64,000 nt of DNA from Paenibacillus pabuli NBRC 13638 (GCF_001514495.1 NZ_BCNM01000003.1:62001-126000); one strand, 5' to 3'. Positions 27,601 to 36,893 are shown, counted from the stretch's first letter. Program-made: numbers and translations. The notes: generated from the letters alone by a model not told the origin.

Positions 27601-29169
27601 GGAAATCTTCTCGTTCGCACTGGCATCTCCGGTCTTCTCAAGTAACGCATTGGTACTCGCATCATAAAGTGCGACGTAGGCGTCCTCCGGATTGTCGATG
27701 CCTAAAACAGTGAAGTTAATAGTCCCGGTTCCCTGAAGCGTGAAGGTACTAGAGGTAATCGAGCCCTGCCCTTCCAAGGAGGACTTGGCATAAAAGTTAC
27801 CTTCTTTGCCGGCCCCAGCTTCATTAGTCACTTGAAAAGCGTTACCTTCAACGGTCCAGCCGTCTAAATTTCCGGTTTCAAAACTAGGATTCTGGATTTC
27901 GGTCGGCATAATGTTATCTGCCATAACTCCTTCTTCCGGTACGAGTTCATTGAAGGTATTGAAGGCGTCCGCAAAGATTACTCCCCAATCCGAGTGCCCA
28001 TTATCGACGATCTCCACATACAGCTTCTTACCGATATACTTGGAAAGATCGGCTTTATATTGCTCCATATTCGCGAGTCTCAGGCCCTGTGCCGGATCCG
28101 GGAACCCGGACTCGTTAAATTCGGTGTTGCCGTACCTGGCAATCAGTTCACCTGTGTCTGCATTGATGACGCTCACATAAACTTGATCCGTATGCTTGCC
28201 TCCGCCCAGTCTGAAGGTAATCCAGCCTGTTCCGCCCAGCTCAAAGGTACTGGAGCGAAGCTTACCTGTTGCAGCCTCGTTATACTTCAATCCGTTTAAA
28301 TGATAAGTGCCTTCCTGGTTATACGGGATTTGTTCAACCCAAAAGGTGGTTTCGTCCGACACGCTGTTCGGTCCAAATGCTTCGCCTTCTACAACCGTCC
28401 AGCCTGTTAAGGTCCCGGATTCAAAGCTGGGATTCTCAATTTGATAGCGTTTGAAATCTGGCTTGATATCCTCGGCGGCAATTCCTTCAGCTGGCTCGGC
28501 TTCATGGTACATAAAGAAGGCGTCCGCAAAGATCACGCCCCAATCCGTGGTTGCGTTGTCGACGATCTCCACATACAGCTTTTTGCCCAAATATTCGGAA
28601 AGATCCGCCTTATATTGCTCCATATTGGCAAGCCGCAGACCCTGATCGGGATTCGGGAAGCCAACGTCAGCGAAGGCGCTATTGCTATACCGGGCAATGA
28701 CTTGCCCCGTCTGGGATTCCACGATATTTACATATGCCTTGTTTGGATTTTTGGCACCGCCAAGCTTGAAGCTGATCCAGCCGCTGCCGCCCAGCTCGAA
28801 GGTGCTCGAACGAAGCACGCCGGTCGCTGCCTCGTCATGCTTCCAACCGTTTAGATGATAAGTCCCTTCCTGATTGTAAGGGATTTGTTCAGCCCACCAA
28901 GTCGTTTCGTCCGATACGCTGTCCTGACCGAACGCTTGGCCTCTGACAACCGTCCAGCCTGACATATCCCCGGTTTCAAAGCCCGGGTTCTGAATTTGAT
29001 AGACTGTATCCGTAACTGGCAACCCCTCGTTAGCCTTAGGGGTTAACGCCTCCCGAGCATCCATTCCAACTTCGGCTGCAGCCGATATTCCAGGAGCAAC
29101 AAGCTGGAGAAGTATTACCCATATGACCATTCTGGAGATCCAGGTTTTCCTTGTTATTACATTCCTCAT
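24688..29169 (-). CDS. Secreted multidomain GH32 fructanase
   Basis: A 1493-residue exported enzyme with a signal peptide in about the first 32 residues. Two tandem repeats of about 165 residues follow (both starting with QNP or ENP..FE and containing EQIPYNQEGTYHLNG), then a shorter third copy, a LamG-like domain (about 560-790), the GH32 propeller (about 820-1150), the GH32 sandwich and a C-terminal carbohydrate-binding domain. The nucleophile motif reads NWMNEAHAP with Glu833 where GH32 normally has Asp; RDPFVWY and WELPVLLP supply the other acids. No sortase motif, so it is probably free or sugar-bound. GGAGGAGG precedes the start. Likely cuts polymeric fructan outside the cell. Confidence 0.88.
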   Translation of the reverse strand: MRNVITRKTWISRMVIWVILLQLVAPGISAAAEVGMDAREALTPKANEGLPVTDTVYQIQNPGFETGDMSGWTVVRGQAFGQDSVSDETTWWAEQIPYNQEGTYHLNGWKHDEAATGVLRSSTFELGGSGWISFKLGGAKNPNKAYVNIVESQTGQVIARYSNSAFADVGFPNPDQGLRLANMEQYKADLSEYLGKKLYVEIVDNATTDWGVIFADAFFMYHEAEPAEGIAAEDIKPDFKRYQIENPSFESGTLTGWTVVEGEAFGPNSVSDETTFWVEQIPYNQEGTYHLNGLKYNEAATGKLRSSTFELGGTGWITFRLGGGKHTDQVYVSVINADTGELIARYGNTEFNESGFPDPAQGLRLANMEQYKADLSKYIGKKLYVEIVDNGHSDWGVIFADAFNTFNELVPEEGVMADNIMPTEIQNPSFETGNLDGWTVEGNAFQVTNEAGAGKEGNFYAKSSLEGQGSITSSTFTLQGTGTINFTVLGIDNPEDAYVALYDASTNALLEKTGDASANEKISWKMQEHYNKRLYVKVIDQSNQARISVDAFQANSKGTIFYMNLDEDAGKKALEQVSNLEHAVNYVFNNARYMDSKDPRWTPRGVKGGALLFDGYSNDIEVNAKDAVPVSDALTLEAWVAPRSYEWGDGNKLSAIVNQSDQDKTEGFALDMYRHGTWSMQVGIGGQWIQVWVKDHPLEKYKWNYVAATFDKKDGIIKLYLNGQEVASQATPVNVPISPSKEKLIIGKNNRSAEFAGLFSYNMFSGLIDEVKLQNKALTGQEILAEYEDVKALHGGAVPEIPNGDIDEDPSVFDGDQHRPQYHAMPPQNWMNEAHAPIYYNGKYHLFYQHNPQGPFWHQIHWGHWVSDDMVHWENVRPALAPEAGTLDPDGVWSGSAAYDRDGNPVLFYTAGNDSLSPNQRTGLATPADLSDPNLEQWVKYPEPVTEQNGNGIHNEFRDPFVWYDQETDKWYQLVTSGLQDFSSGTALVYVSDDMHNWEYKVPLYVSDRNIYPELGTVWELPVLLPLGEDSAGKQKYIFMINPHEKPEQVPPADDVQRDVEVFYWIGTWDRDNFKFIPDQDAPSKMDVGDGYLTAESGMVTPDGRTVVYSMVQNVRTPQAEYQAGWAHNLALPVSLSLDEHDELRIEPIEELQSLRGDKVVDFSDKNLAAANQLIHNVKGDMLEIVMEIDPGEAQKFGLKVRRSDNGQEETLIYYDKTNGTFNVDRTKSSIDPDVRVDGIQGGSVDLDGENLKLHIFLDRSVVEAFANYKKKLTTRVYVGRYDSLGLQVWADNDITVKSMEVWNMNALTGEPAASVDVPDNWDNSVYTDIKDLPNHDFATGDLTGWITEGDAFQDVHVTDAKFFWDTIYFNPSHKIPGGYHLWGFNEEAGGDSLTGTMKSQNFVLGGNGKINFLVSGGRDIDKLYVALVRASDGKELFKETATNYEEYQRKIWDASEYIDQELYIKVVDESTGGFGHINVDDFNVPVKVQNPT

Positions 29170-29284
29170 TCAAGATCCTCCTCCATGATTTCATATTCAG
29201 AAAACATCGATACCGGATTTCGCATGCTCCCCCTGTAACAAGAATGAATAGTCATGAAGGAAGGAGAGAAAAGATAAACGTATA

Positions 29285-29299
29285 TGTGGAGCGCTTCTA
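29285..29299 (-). promoter_or_regulatory. Operator-like palindrome before the secreted GH32 gene
   Basis: TGTGGAGCGCTTCTA (plus strand) resembles the GAAGCGCTTCC core of the middle operator at 36914-36928. It lies 115 bases upstream of the secreted GH32 start, suggesting a separate internal promoter controlled by the LacI protein or CcpA. Confidence 0.4.
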
Positions 29300-29350
29300 A
29301 ACTTCAGAGTACAAATTTTTTGAGCTTTGCTCCTTTATCCAAAGGGTAAG

Positions 29351-29366
29351 GAGCGCCTAAGCGCTC
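29351..29366 (-). terminator. Hairpin just after the intracellular GH32 stop
   Basis: GAGCGC and GCGCTC form a 6-bp stem with a four-base loop three bases past the stop codon. On the minus strand there is no T tract, so it may mark a processing or partial termination point between the two GH32 genes. Confidence 0.45.
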
Positions 29367-29369
29367 TTT

Positions 29370-31649
29370 TTACCAAATGGATTTCATCTCCCATATATCC
29401 ATCGATTTAACCAACAATTCCCCATCTCCCCAGATCTCAAGCCCCAAAGCATCTTTACGGCTTGGATACACCCGGGTCGTCAGACTTTTCAATCCGTTTG
29501 CATAGGCTTCGACCATGGAGCGGTCCAAATAAATATGAAGCTTTAAATTCTCCCCTAGCAGTTCCAGCTTACCGCCTTGGATCCCTCGGCACTTTTCTCC
29601 CGGATGAAGCGTCGTTTTCGTTCGATCGACCAAGAGCATTGATTGATTCCAATCATAATACAGCAGGGTTTCTTCTTCGTTATCCGGCGTACACCGGACC
29701 TTGATGCCGAGTTGTTTGGCCCTGCCAGGCTCCATCTCCAGTTGAATCTCAAGCATGTCTCCTTGTACATCCCCCAGCAGCATATTAGCCTCAGCCAATG
29801 ATTTGTCCCGGAGCGATAAACGCTTGGCACCACGCAAGGATTGGAGCTCTTCAATCGGCTCAATTCCCAGCCGTCCGTCATCCCTCAAATACACGCTTAA
29901 CGGCAAGCCGCCATTATGAGCCCAGCCCGATTGATATTCCAGCTCGGACGTCCGGTCACCTTGCGCTATCGTAAACACAATCTTTCGGCCGGTCTTCGGA
30001 TCAACCATTCCGCTCGGACCGGTAAAATGGAAATCACCGACATCAATCAATTGCGGCTCCTCTTGATCGGGAATGAATGATAGATTTTGTTTGTCAAGCT
30101 TCCCGGTCCAATAGAATACCTCGACATCCGCTCCCTGTCCCACTGGACTCACCAATAGAAGATGCTTGTTCACTCCCTGCTTGTCGCTGCCAAGGGGAAG
30201 AAGCACAGGAAGCTCCCAGATGGGTCCAAGATAAGGGAATTTCTGAATATCCGCTTTAAATAATGACCCTTTGTACGTCCAATTCAGCATATCCTGTGAT
30301 GCAAATGCGAGCGCTGCTCCACCTTCGCCTTCGATCCCGGACCCGACCAAGACAAACCATTCGTCATCGTCCTTCCACACGAACGGATCCCGGAAATCTC
30401 CGAATACACCCATGCCCTTCTTCTGCACGATCAACGGCTCCGCGTGTTTGACCCAGTGAACCAAATCCGGATCTCCATCCCGAGAATAGGTGCTTCGGGC
30501 AAGCGCCACGCTCTGATTGGGCGAAGCACTGTCATTGCCCGCCGTAAAGAATAAGACAGGCAGGCCATCTGCATCATATGTCGCGCTTCCCGACCAGATC
30601 CCGTCCGGTGCGAGCTGATCATTTTCAGGGGCTAATGCCACAGGAAGATCACGCCAATGCACCAGATCCTTACTTACCCAATGTCCCCAATGGATCTGAT
30701 GAAAAAACGGCCCAAGGGGGTTATGCTGATAGAATAAATGATACTGACCGTCAAAATAGATCGGCGCATGGGGCTCGTTCATCCAATGAGCCGGCGGGCT
30801 GACATGATACTGCGGTCTATGCCGATCCGGCAGCAGTGGCGTCCGATCCAGCTTGATCTCATCATACGTTAATGACGGATGGGCTCCTCCATAGGCGGTA
30901 TCCAACACGTGCCGGTAGGAAGCGACCACCTCTTCCTCGCTCAGGGCCCGATTATAAACCCTGAGTTCATCGAGGATACCGCTAAACATGTGAAGGCTGA
31001 ACACTTCCGCCAGGAGGCTGCTGTGATTGTTTTTGCCGATGAGCAGCTCCGTGTCCACCGCCTCGGCCAGGCGAGAACCGGGGGGCAGATCAGCCGAAGC
31101 GATTTCCCTGCCATTTAAATACAGCTTCATTTCTCCTTGGGTCCCGTCGAATACTGCATTCACGTAAGACCATTCATTCTTGGGCAGTTCATGACCGTCC
31201 GGCGACCAAACTTCCTTCCAGTCCCCTCCTTCAAGCCCGACTTGAAAGGACCAGGAGCCATGACGGTACATCCCAAGCAGATACCCCTGCTTGCGATCCA
31301 TGTTGTGGTGGTTCACAATGGCAGACAACTTGCCCTCAGAGCCCCATTCATAAGAGCGCGGTGCTACCCATACTCCAATGCTTAGCGCTGATCGATATTT
31401 TTGCTTGCCGTTCGGTTCTCCCTCATTGACCGAATGGGCAATATAAGTCGAGTAACCATCGAAGAGGAGCCCGCTCCCCATTACTCCCTGTCTCCACTGC
31501 GGATCGCAGGATTCCGTAAACTCGGCTTGATTGAATACGTACTGAATATCATCCTGTACTTGAGATATGCTCTCCAAAGCGCTGGCTCCGCTTCCCTCAT
31601 CAAAGGCCCAATACATCATCAGCCGCTGACTGTCTGATATTTGACTCAC
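29370..31649 (-). CDS. Intracellular LamG-GH32 fructan hydrolase
   Basis: A 759-residue protein without signal peptide: LamG-like domain (about 10-250), GH32 propeller (about 275-600) and beta-sandwich (600-755). It is a close paralogue of the central part of the secreted enzyme encoded downstream, sharing for instance SYEWG, DRHRPQYH-like and FYQHNP segments. The nucleophile motif is HWMNEPHAP, with Glu292 where GH32 has Asp; FRDPFVW and IWELPVLLP are also present. GTG start overlaps the stop of the canonical GH32 gene by four bases. Likely splits imported fructo-oligosaccharides of the same linkage cut outside. Confidence 0.87.
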   Translation of the reverse strand: MSQISDSQRLMMYWAFDEGSGASALESISQVQDDIQYVFNQAEFTESCDPQWRQGVMGSGLLFDGYSTYIAHSVNEGEPNGKQKYRSALSIGVWVAPRSYEWGSEGKLSAIVNHHNMDRKQGYLLGMYRHGSWSFQVGLEGGDWKEVWSPDGHELPKNEWSYVNAVFDGTQGEMKLYLNGREIASADLPPGSRLAEAVDTELLIGKNNHSSLLAEVFSLHMFSGILDELRVYNRALSEEEVVASYRHVLDTAYGGAHPSLTYDEIKLDRTPLLPDRHRPQYHVSPPAHWMNEPHAPIYFDGQYHLFYQHNPLGPFFHQIHWGHWVSKDLVHWRDLPVALAPENDQLAPDGIWSGSATYDADGLPVLFFTAGNDSASPNQSVALARSTYSRDGDPDLVHWVKHAEPLIVQKKGMGVFGDFRDPFVWKDDDEWFVLVGSGIEGEGGAALAFASQDMLNWTYKGSLFKADIQKFPYLGPIWELPVLLPLGSDKQGVNKHLLLVSPVGQGADVEVFYWTGKLDKQNLSFIPDQEEPQLIDVGDFHFTGPSGMVDPKTGRKIVFTIAQGDRTSELEYQSGWAHNGGLPLSVYLRDDGRLGIEPIEELQSLRGAKRLSLRDKSLAEANMLLGDVQGDMLEIQLEMEPGRAKQLGIKVRCTPDNEEETLLYYDWNQSMLLVDRTKTTLHPGEKCRGIQGGKLELLGENLKLHIYLDRSMVEAYANGLKSLTTRVYPSRKDALGLEIWGDGELLVKSMDIWEMKSIW

Positions 31650-33235
31650 GCTTCATCCCTCCCTAATGTCTGTTCTGTAGTTCCATTGGGAATATGAATA
31701 GACTGAAGAGCATGGATATGAAGCGAGCTCAATACAACCTGCCCTGAATTCGTTCCTATTGAAATCCTATTCATCGTTGCATCCGGGAAAATTTGATCCG
31801 TCAAAACAACCAGGCCCTGATTCGCATACACTTCCACCGCATTGCGATCCAGCCAGATATGCAGCTTGATTTTCTCATTTACCGGAACCAGCTTGACCCC
31901 ATGCTGGCATGCGAATGATGGATGAAAATCAGTCATGCCCGATTTGAAACGGTCGATGAATAGCCATTGGCGCACAGGGTCATAGCCGATGATGGTCTCA
32001 CTCTGCCCGGACGATTGAATTTTGATATGAACCTCGCCCGCAGTTCGAATATCGATGTCCGCTTCAATCTCCAGTAGATCATCCTTTGTCTTTATCATAA
32101 ACGGGATCTCCTGCGTAACCGTGACATCAGACCAGCTTATCGACTCTTTCCGCAGCTGTTCTATTTCCCGGACAGGCATTTGGGTTAGCACGATGCCCTC
32201 GTCCCGACTGGTCAGTGACAAGGCGCGAGGCAGAGTCATTGCGCCTCTCCAGTCTCCGGTTGGCGTCTCGTTGGCATATTTCCAGTTGCTCATCCAACCG
32301 ATGATCACGCGTCGTCCGTCTTGATCATGCATATTCGACCAAGTGACCCCTGCATAGTTGTCCCGACCGTGATCCAACCACATGATATGATCAGCCGAAT
32401 TGTCGTTGATGAATGTCTTTCCGTCGAACTCTCCGATAAAATATTGCGTGCGTGATCCTTCCGGAAAGGCAGGGTTATCCCCAATGCTAATGATAAGTAC
32501 CCATTTGGACCGCCCACTGTCATCGATTGGCAATTCAAAGAGATCCGGACATTCCCAAACGCCATCATGCGAGCCTTCCTCTTGCCCGAATTCCCCTGTT
32601 AATGTCCATTCACGCAAATTTTCCGATCCATAAAACCGAGTATGATCTCCCGCTACAATGGTCATAACCCACCGCTCACTTGGTGCATGCCAGAACACTT
32701 TCGGGTCCCGGAAGTCTACCAGATCAGGTTCGGCAAGAACCGGATTCCCCTCATATTTATGCCAGGTTCTGCCTTTATCGCTGCTGTAAGCCAAGCTTTG
32801 CCTCTGGCGCGGCTGCCCGGTCTCTGGACAAGTATCCGCATGGGTAAAGATCGCAATCAATCCATGGGTGCCTGCGAACAGTCCGCTGCTGTTATTAAAG
32901 TCAACCACACAGCAACCAGAAAAAATGGCCCCATGCTCGTCTGGGAACAGAGCGATAGGTTCATGCTGCCAATGAATCAGATCATGGCTTACGGCATGGC
33001 CCCAGTGCATCGGCCCCCATTTATTACTATAGGGATGATGTTGATAAAACAGATGATATTCTCCCTCGTAATAGACTAATCCGTTCGGATCGTTCATCCA
33101 GTGGGATGGAGGCGAAAAATGATATCCCGGTCTAAATCTCTCATCCATAAGCTGTTTATTTGACTCCATTATCTTATTAATTTCCTCAGTCTTCGGCATA
33201 GATTGAAGAGCCCCTTCCCGTCTTGTTAATTCCAT
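31646..33235 (-). CDS. Canonical GH32 beta-fructofuranosidase
   Basis: A 529-residue cytoplasmic GH32 enzyme with the textbook catalytic set: WMNDPNG (Asp49 nucleophile), DFRDPKVF and VWECPD. It resembles levanases and exo-inulinases that free terminal fructose, and would act on inulobiose or levanbiose. The start is uncertain: ATG at 33235 has only a weak ribosome site, while ATG at 33199 (MPKTEEI) follows GGAAGGGG. It begins 19 bases after the binding-protein gene and overlaps the next GH32 gene. Confidence 0.92.
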   Translation of the reverse strand: MELTRREGALQSMPKTEEINKIMESNKQLMDERFRPGYHFSPPSHWMNDPNGLVYYEGEYHLFYQHHPYSNKWGPMHWGHAVSHDLIHWQHEPIALFPDEHGAIFSGCCVVDFNNSSGLFAGTHGLIAIFTHADTCPETGQPRQRQSLAYSSDKGRTWHKYEGNPVLAEPDLVDFRDPKVFWHAPSERWVMTIVAGDHTRFYGSENLREWTLTGEFGQEEGSHDGVWECPDLFELPIDDSGRSKWVLIISIGDNPAFPEGSRTQYFIGEFDGKTFINDNSADHIMWLDHGRDNYAGVTWSNMHDQDGRRVIIGWMSNWKYANETPTGDWRGAMTLPRALSLTSRDEGIVLTQMPVREIEQLRKESISWSDVTVTQEIPFMIKTKDDLLEIEADIDIRTAGEVHIKIQSSGQSETIIGYDPVRQWLFIDRFKSGMTDFHPSFACQHGVKLVPVNEKIKLHIWLDRNAVEVYANQGLVVLTDQIFPDATMNRISIGTNSGQVVLSSLHIHALQSIHIPNGTTEQTLGRDEA

Positions 33236-33253
33236 GATTCTCGATTTGTTTAA

Positions 33254-34870
33254 TTATTTGTTTAAACTTGCGTTATAACGATCCAGCCCATTTTGATAGA
33301 TCTCCATCAATTCGTTCAATCCCATCTTATCCAGGTTCTTCACATAGCTGTCCCACTGCTCATCCACGCCGCCATCAACAATGAATTTTCCTCGCTGGGT
33401 ATTTACATATTTAATCAATTCGGGCTCAATTCGATTGATTTTGTCCAGTTCCTCCGGCTCAAAGAAGATACTCGGGTAGTTTTCCTCTTCCATATAGGGA
33501 TCGTAATATTTCTCCAAGTCTTTAACGCGCTGCTGGGCTCTAGGCTCCAGATCTACTACTTTTCCCAAATCTTCGATGGTAATGACGCCAGGGCCGCCTG
33601 CGCCTGGAGCCACTTTTTGACGGAATTCGCCCGCGGAAGTGCCCTCAGGAATCGGCAGGTTTACCAATTTCCCATTCTCATCCTTCTTGAATACGACATC
33701 CAGCGGGCCCCAGTGGATTTGTGCAGCCATGTACGGTTCATACTGCTGGTCGATCCAACGCATTGTGATTTCCGGATTCTGGTTCTCTTTAGTGATCACG
33801 AAAGCACCGCGTCCTGGGCCGCCACCATTGCCGCGACCGATCGATTGATCCCCGTCCGGTCCTTTGAGCGGGGACAGCAAAGCATAATCCTTGCTTCGCT
33901 CCGGTCCGACCACCTCATCAACTTCCCACCAGATATAGGAGCCGAGCGTTTCGATTGTTGTTTTCCCTTTGGCCAGATACTGAGCAGCGTCCTGGGTGAA
34001 CGATTCAGGATCAATCAAGCCCTGCTTATACCATTTTTCATTAAAATATTTCAACGCTTCCTTATATTCAGGCTGCGTAGCAGTAAAGATCACTTTTCCG
34101 TCGCGGACGACCCGATGTTCCATGTTATCCGGAAGTCCAAATGCTCCGAATATCCCAGCAATGTCCATACACCACTGCATATGCATAAAGCTCAGCGGAA
34201 TTTCGTCGGCCTTGCCGTTACCGTTTGGATCCTGTGTTTTAAAGGCAACTAATGCTTCCGTATATTCATCCAGTGTCTGCGGCATTTTCAGCCCCAGCTT
34301 GTCGAGCCATTTTTTATTAATAACGTGAAAGAAGGGGTTCGTTCCAAGATTGTTCTCTTCCCAGGAAGGCAGTCCGTAAATATGCCCATCCGGTGCCGTG
34401 ATCGAGGATTTGATGTCAGGCCTGCGTTCTAAAAGCGCTTTCAGGTTAGGCGCATATTGATCGATTAAATCCTCCAGTGGAAGGATCGTTCCGTCTGTGC
34501 CGTAATTAACCAGCTCGTAATCCGAGAATCCGGCTCCATAAAAAGCGTCAGGTAAATCTCCGCTGGCCAGCAGCAAATTTTTCTTCTCGGTAAAATCGGT
34601 ATCCGGAATGTTCTCCCACTCGATCTTAACGTTGGTTTGCTCTTCCAGCTGCTTGAAAATTTCCATTTGCGAGTACTCCGGTGCCAAAGCAGCTTTCGGG
34701 GATACCATCCTTAACGATACTGGTTCATTCACAATTGGAAGACCCGTTTTGTTAAAACTCGCAGCCTGATCGGAATTTTCCGACTGGTTCTTGGAGTCTC
34801 CTGAACATCCACTCAGCGCAAAAGCTCCGGCCATCATAAGAATCCCTGCTCTTTTGAATACAGATTTCAT
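33254..34870 (-). CDS. Fructo-oligosaccharide-binding lipoprotein (family 1)
   Basis: A 538-residue binding protein of the LplA type. The signal peptide ends LSGC (Cys22), followed by a short Asn/Ser linker. The fold includes an EF-hand-like loop DPNGNGKADEIP, common in sugar-binding lipoproteins of Paenibacillus. It collects the ligand for the two permeases encoded upstream; no dedicated ATPase is encoded here, so a shared MsmX-type ATPase is expected. The ligand is inferred as fructan oligosaccharide or difructose anhydride from the GH genes that follow. Confidence 0.9.
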   Translation of the reverse strand: MKSVFKRAGILMMAGAFALSGCSGDSKNQSENSDQAASFNKTGLPIVNEPVSLRMVSPKAALAPEYSQMEIFKQLEEQTNVKIEWENIPDTDFTEKKNLLLASGDLPDAFYGAGFSDYELVNYGTDGTILPLEDLIDQYAPNLKALLERRPDIKSSITAPDGHIYGLPSWEENNLGTNPFFHVINKKWLDKLGLKMPQTLDEYTEALVAFKTQDPNGNGKADEIPLSFMHMQWCMDIAGIFGAFGLPDNMEHRVVRDGKVIFTATQPEYKEALKYFNEKWYKQGLIDPESFTQDAAQYLAKGKTTIETLGSYIWWEVDEVVGPERSKDYALLSPLKGPDGDQSIGRGNGGGPGRGAFVITKENQNPEITMRWIDQQYEPYMAAQIHWGPLDVVFKKDENGKLVNLPIPEGTSAGEFRQKVAPGAGGPGVITIEDLGKVVDLEPRAQQRVKDLEKYYDPYMEEENYPSIFFEPEELDKINRIEPELIKYVNTQRGKFIVDGGVDEQWDSYVKNLDKMGLNELMEIYQNGLDRYNASLNK

Positions 34871-34995
34871 CGTACATAACCTCCCTCAAGATCATTCCAC
34901 AAGTTGAATATCTTACCTTGTCTTTCTCTATAGTGATCTGGATGCAGATATATTGATTCTGCTGCACATCCCCCCTTTCAAGTACTATGACAACA

Positions 34996-35898
34996 TCATC
35001 CCTTGATCGAGCCGATCATTACGCCTTTGACAAAGTACTTTTGCAGGAAAGGATACAAAATCAGCAGCGGCAGACTGGATACCATGATGACTCCATATTT
35101 AATCAGTTCCGTTACGCGCATCTTCGCTGCGTAGGATTCGACATCCACCATCATGCCGGAGCTTACCTGATTCTGGACGAGTATGTTGCGAAGCACCAGT
35201 TGAAGCGGATATTTGCTTTCGTCGTTCAAATAGATCAAAGCGTCAAAGAAACCATTCCAGAAGCCGACAACATGGTATAGCACCATGACAGCTAAAATGG
35301 ACTTGGATAAAGGCAACACAATACTCCAGAAAAATCTGGTGTTGGAACAACCGTCGATCGACGCTGCTTCCCGCATTTCATCCGGGATGGCGGACTGAAA
35401 GAATGTCCTTACGATAATGACGTTCATTATGCCACCGGCACCCGGGATTACAAGCGCCCAGATCGTGTTCAGCATGTGAAGATCCTTGATTAACAAATAC
35501 GTCGGAATCAACCCGCCGCTAAAAAACATGGTGATCAGCAAAAACCACATGATGACCGACCTTCCAACCAGATCCTTTCGTGCTAACGGATAAGCTGCAA
35601 ATACGGTAACCGCTACTCCGATCAAGGTTCCTACGCCAGCGTATAATATGGAGTTGGCATACCCGATCCATATGGAGGAGTCATTGAATATTCGTTCATA
35701 GCCGTCGAGTGTGAATCCCTTTGGTAATAACCATACTTCCCCAGAATAAATTAGATTGGGATCACTGAATGAAGCAATCAGCACAAAATACAGCGGAAAT
35801 AATACAAGCAGCATAACGACGGTCAAGAAGAAATAGTTGATAGCGTCAAACCATGCGTCTCCTCTGCTTTTTCTCTTCAAAAATTGGTTCAAAGTCAA
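34996..35898 (-). CDS. Sugar ABC permease, LplC/YtcP-like
   Basis: A 300-residue permease with six hydrophobic helices. REAASIDGCSNTRFFWSIVL is the EAA loop that binds the ATPase, and the C-terminus FVKGVMIGSIKG is the family hallmark. Works with the LplB-like protein encoded just upstream. Expected substrate as for the binding lipoprotein. Confidence 0.92.
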   Translation of the reverse strand: MTLNQFLKRKSRGDAWFDAINYFFLTVVMLLVLFPLYFVLIASFSDPNLIYSGEVWLLPKGFTLDGYERIFNDSSIWIGYANSILYAGVGTLIGVAVTVFAAYPLARKDLVGRSVIMWFLLITMFFSGGLIPTYLLIKDLHMLNTIWALVIPGAGGIMNVIIVRTFFQSAIPDEMREAASIDGCSNTRFFWSIVLPLSKSILAVMVLYHVVGFWNGFFDALIYLNDESKYPLQLVLRNILVQNQVSSGMMVDVESYAAKMRVTELIKYGVIMVSSLPLLILYPFLQKYFVKGVMIGSIKG

Positions 35899-35904
35899 TC
35901 CCCC

Positions 35905-36861
35905 CTACCACAAACTGGTTTCGGTTAATTTTTTGGCAATTCGGTTAACGGTGACAATCAGGATGATGTTGATGACGGAGTTAAACAGTCCGACCGCTGT
36001 AGAAAAGCTGTACTGTGCCTTCTGAATCCCCAATTCGTATACATAGGTCGGGATAATATTGGAGGTGGCATAGTTCAGATCACTTTGCATAAGAAATGCT
36101 TTCTCGAAACCGATGCTCATAACGTTCCCGAGTGCAAGAATGAGCAGGATGACAATTGTCGGCAAGATGGACGGAATGTCCACGTACCATACACGCTTCC
36201 ATTTGCTTGCTCCATCCATAATCGCGGCTTCATGCAATTCGGGATTAACCCCGGCAAGGGCAGCCAGGTAAATAATTGTGGCGAAACCGGTCTCTTGCCA
36301 TACCCCTGACAAAATGTACAAAGGACGAAACCAGCCTTCGTCGGCCATGAAGAGAATCGGCTCTCCACCGAACCAGGAAATGATAAGGTTCACGATTCCG
36401 CTGTTTGGCGATAAAAAAACATGGAGCATACCGACGAGTACAACGGTAGAAATAAAGTGCGGCGCATAAATGACGGTCTGGATAAATTTCTTGTATCCCT
36501 TGCCCAACATCTGATTCAGCATGATCGCGATAATAATAGGAGCCGGGAAGCTGAACACAAGCGATAAAAAACTGAGTGTCAGCGTATTTTTCATGATCGT
36601 CCAGAAGTTATAAGAATTGAAAAAATCAATAAAATGCCGGAATCCCACCCATTCGCTGCCCCAAATGCCCTGGCTTGGTGAAAAATCCTTAAATGCAATT
36701 TGTACTCCGTACATCGGGTAGTACTTGAACAGGAGGTAAACCAGAATGATCGGCAGCAGGAACAGGTACAGTTCATAGTTGCGTTTAATTCGACTCCAAG
36801 TTTTACGATTTTCTTTGATCAGGGTTTGTTCTCCTCCGGAATCTTGTGAAATCACCGTCAT
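35905..36861 (-). CDS. Sugar ABC permease, LplB-like
   Basis: A 318-residue permease with a cytoplasmic N-terminus and six helices. ELHEAAIMDGASKWKRVWYV is the EAA loop, and NRIAKKLTETSLW is the usual C-terminus. First gene of the importer and hydrolase operon; GAAAGGGAG precedes the start. Directly upstream are three evenly spaced LacI-type operators and a promoter. Confidence 0.92.
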   Translation of the reverse strand: MTVISQDSGGEQTLIKENRKTWSRIKRNYELYLFLLPIILVYLLFKYYPMYGVQIAFKDFSPSQGIWGSEWVGFRHFIDFFNSYNFWTIMKNTLTLSFLSLVFSFPAPIIIAIMLNQMLGKGYKKFIQTVIYAPHFISTVVLVGMLHVFLSPNSGIVNLIISWFGGEPILFMADEGWFRPLYILSGVWQETGFATIIYLAALAGVNPELHEAAIMDGASKWKRVWYVDIPSILPTIVILLILALGNVMSIGFEKAFLMQSDLNYATSNIIPTYVYELGIQKAQYSFSTAVGLFNSVINIILIVTVNRIAKKLTETSLW

Positions 36862-36893
36862 ACTCCCTTTCTTCGTAAAATTATTATTTGTTA

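Noticed and set aside
33293..34252. Long plus-strand open frame of 319 codons
   Set aside because: It lies wholly antisense to the fructo-oligosaccharide-binding lipoprotein gene, has no ribosome site and no recognisable domain.
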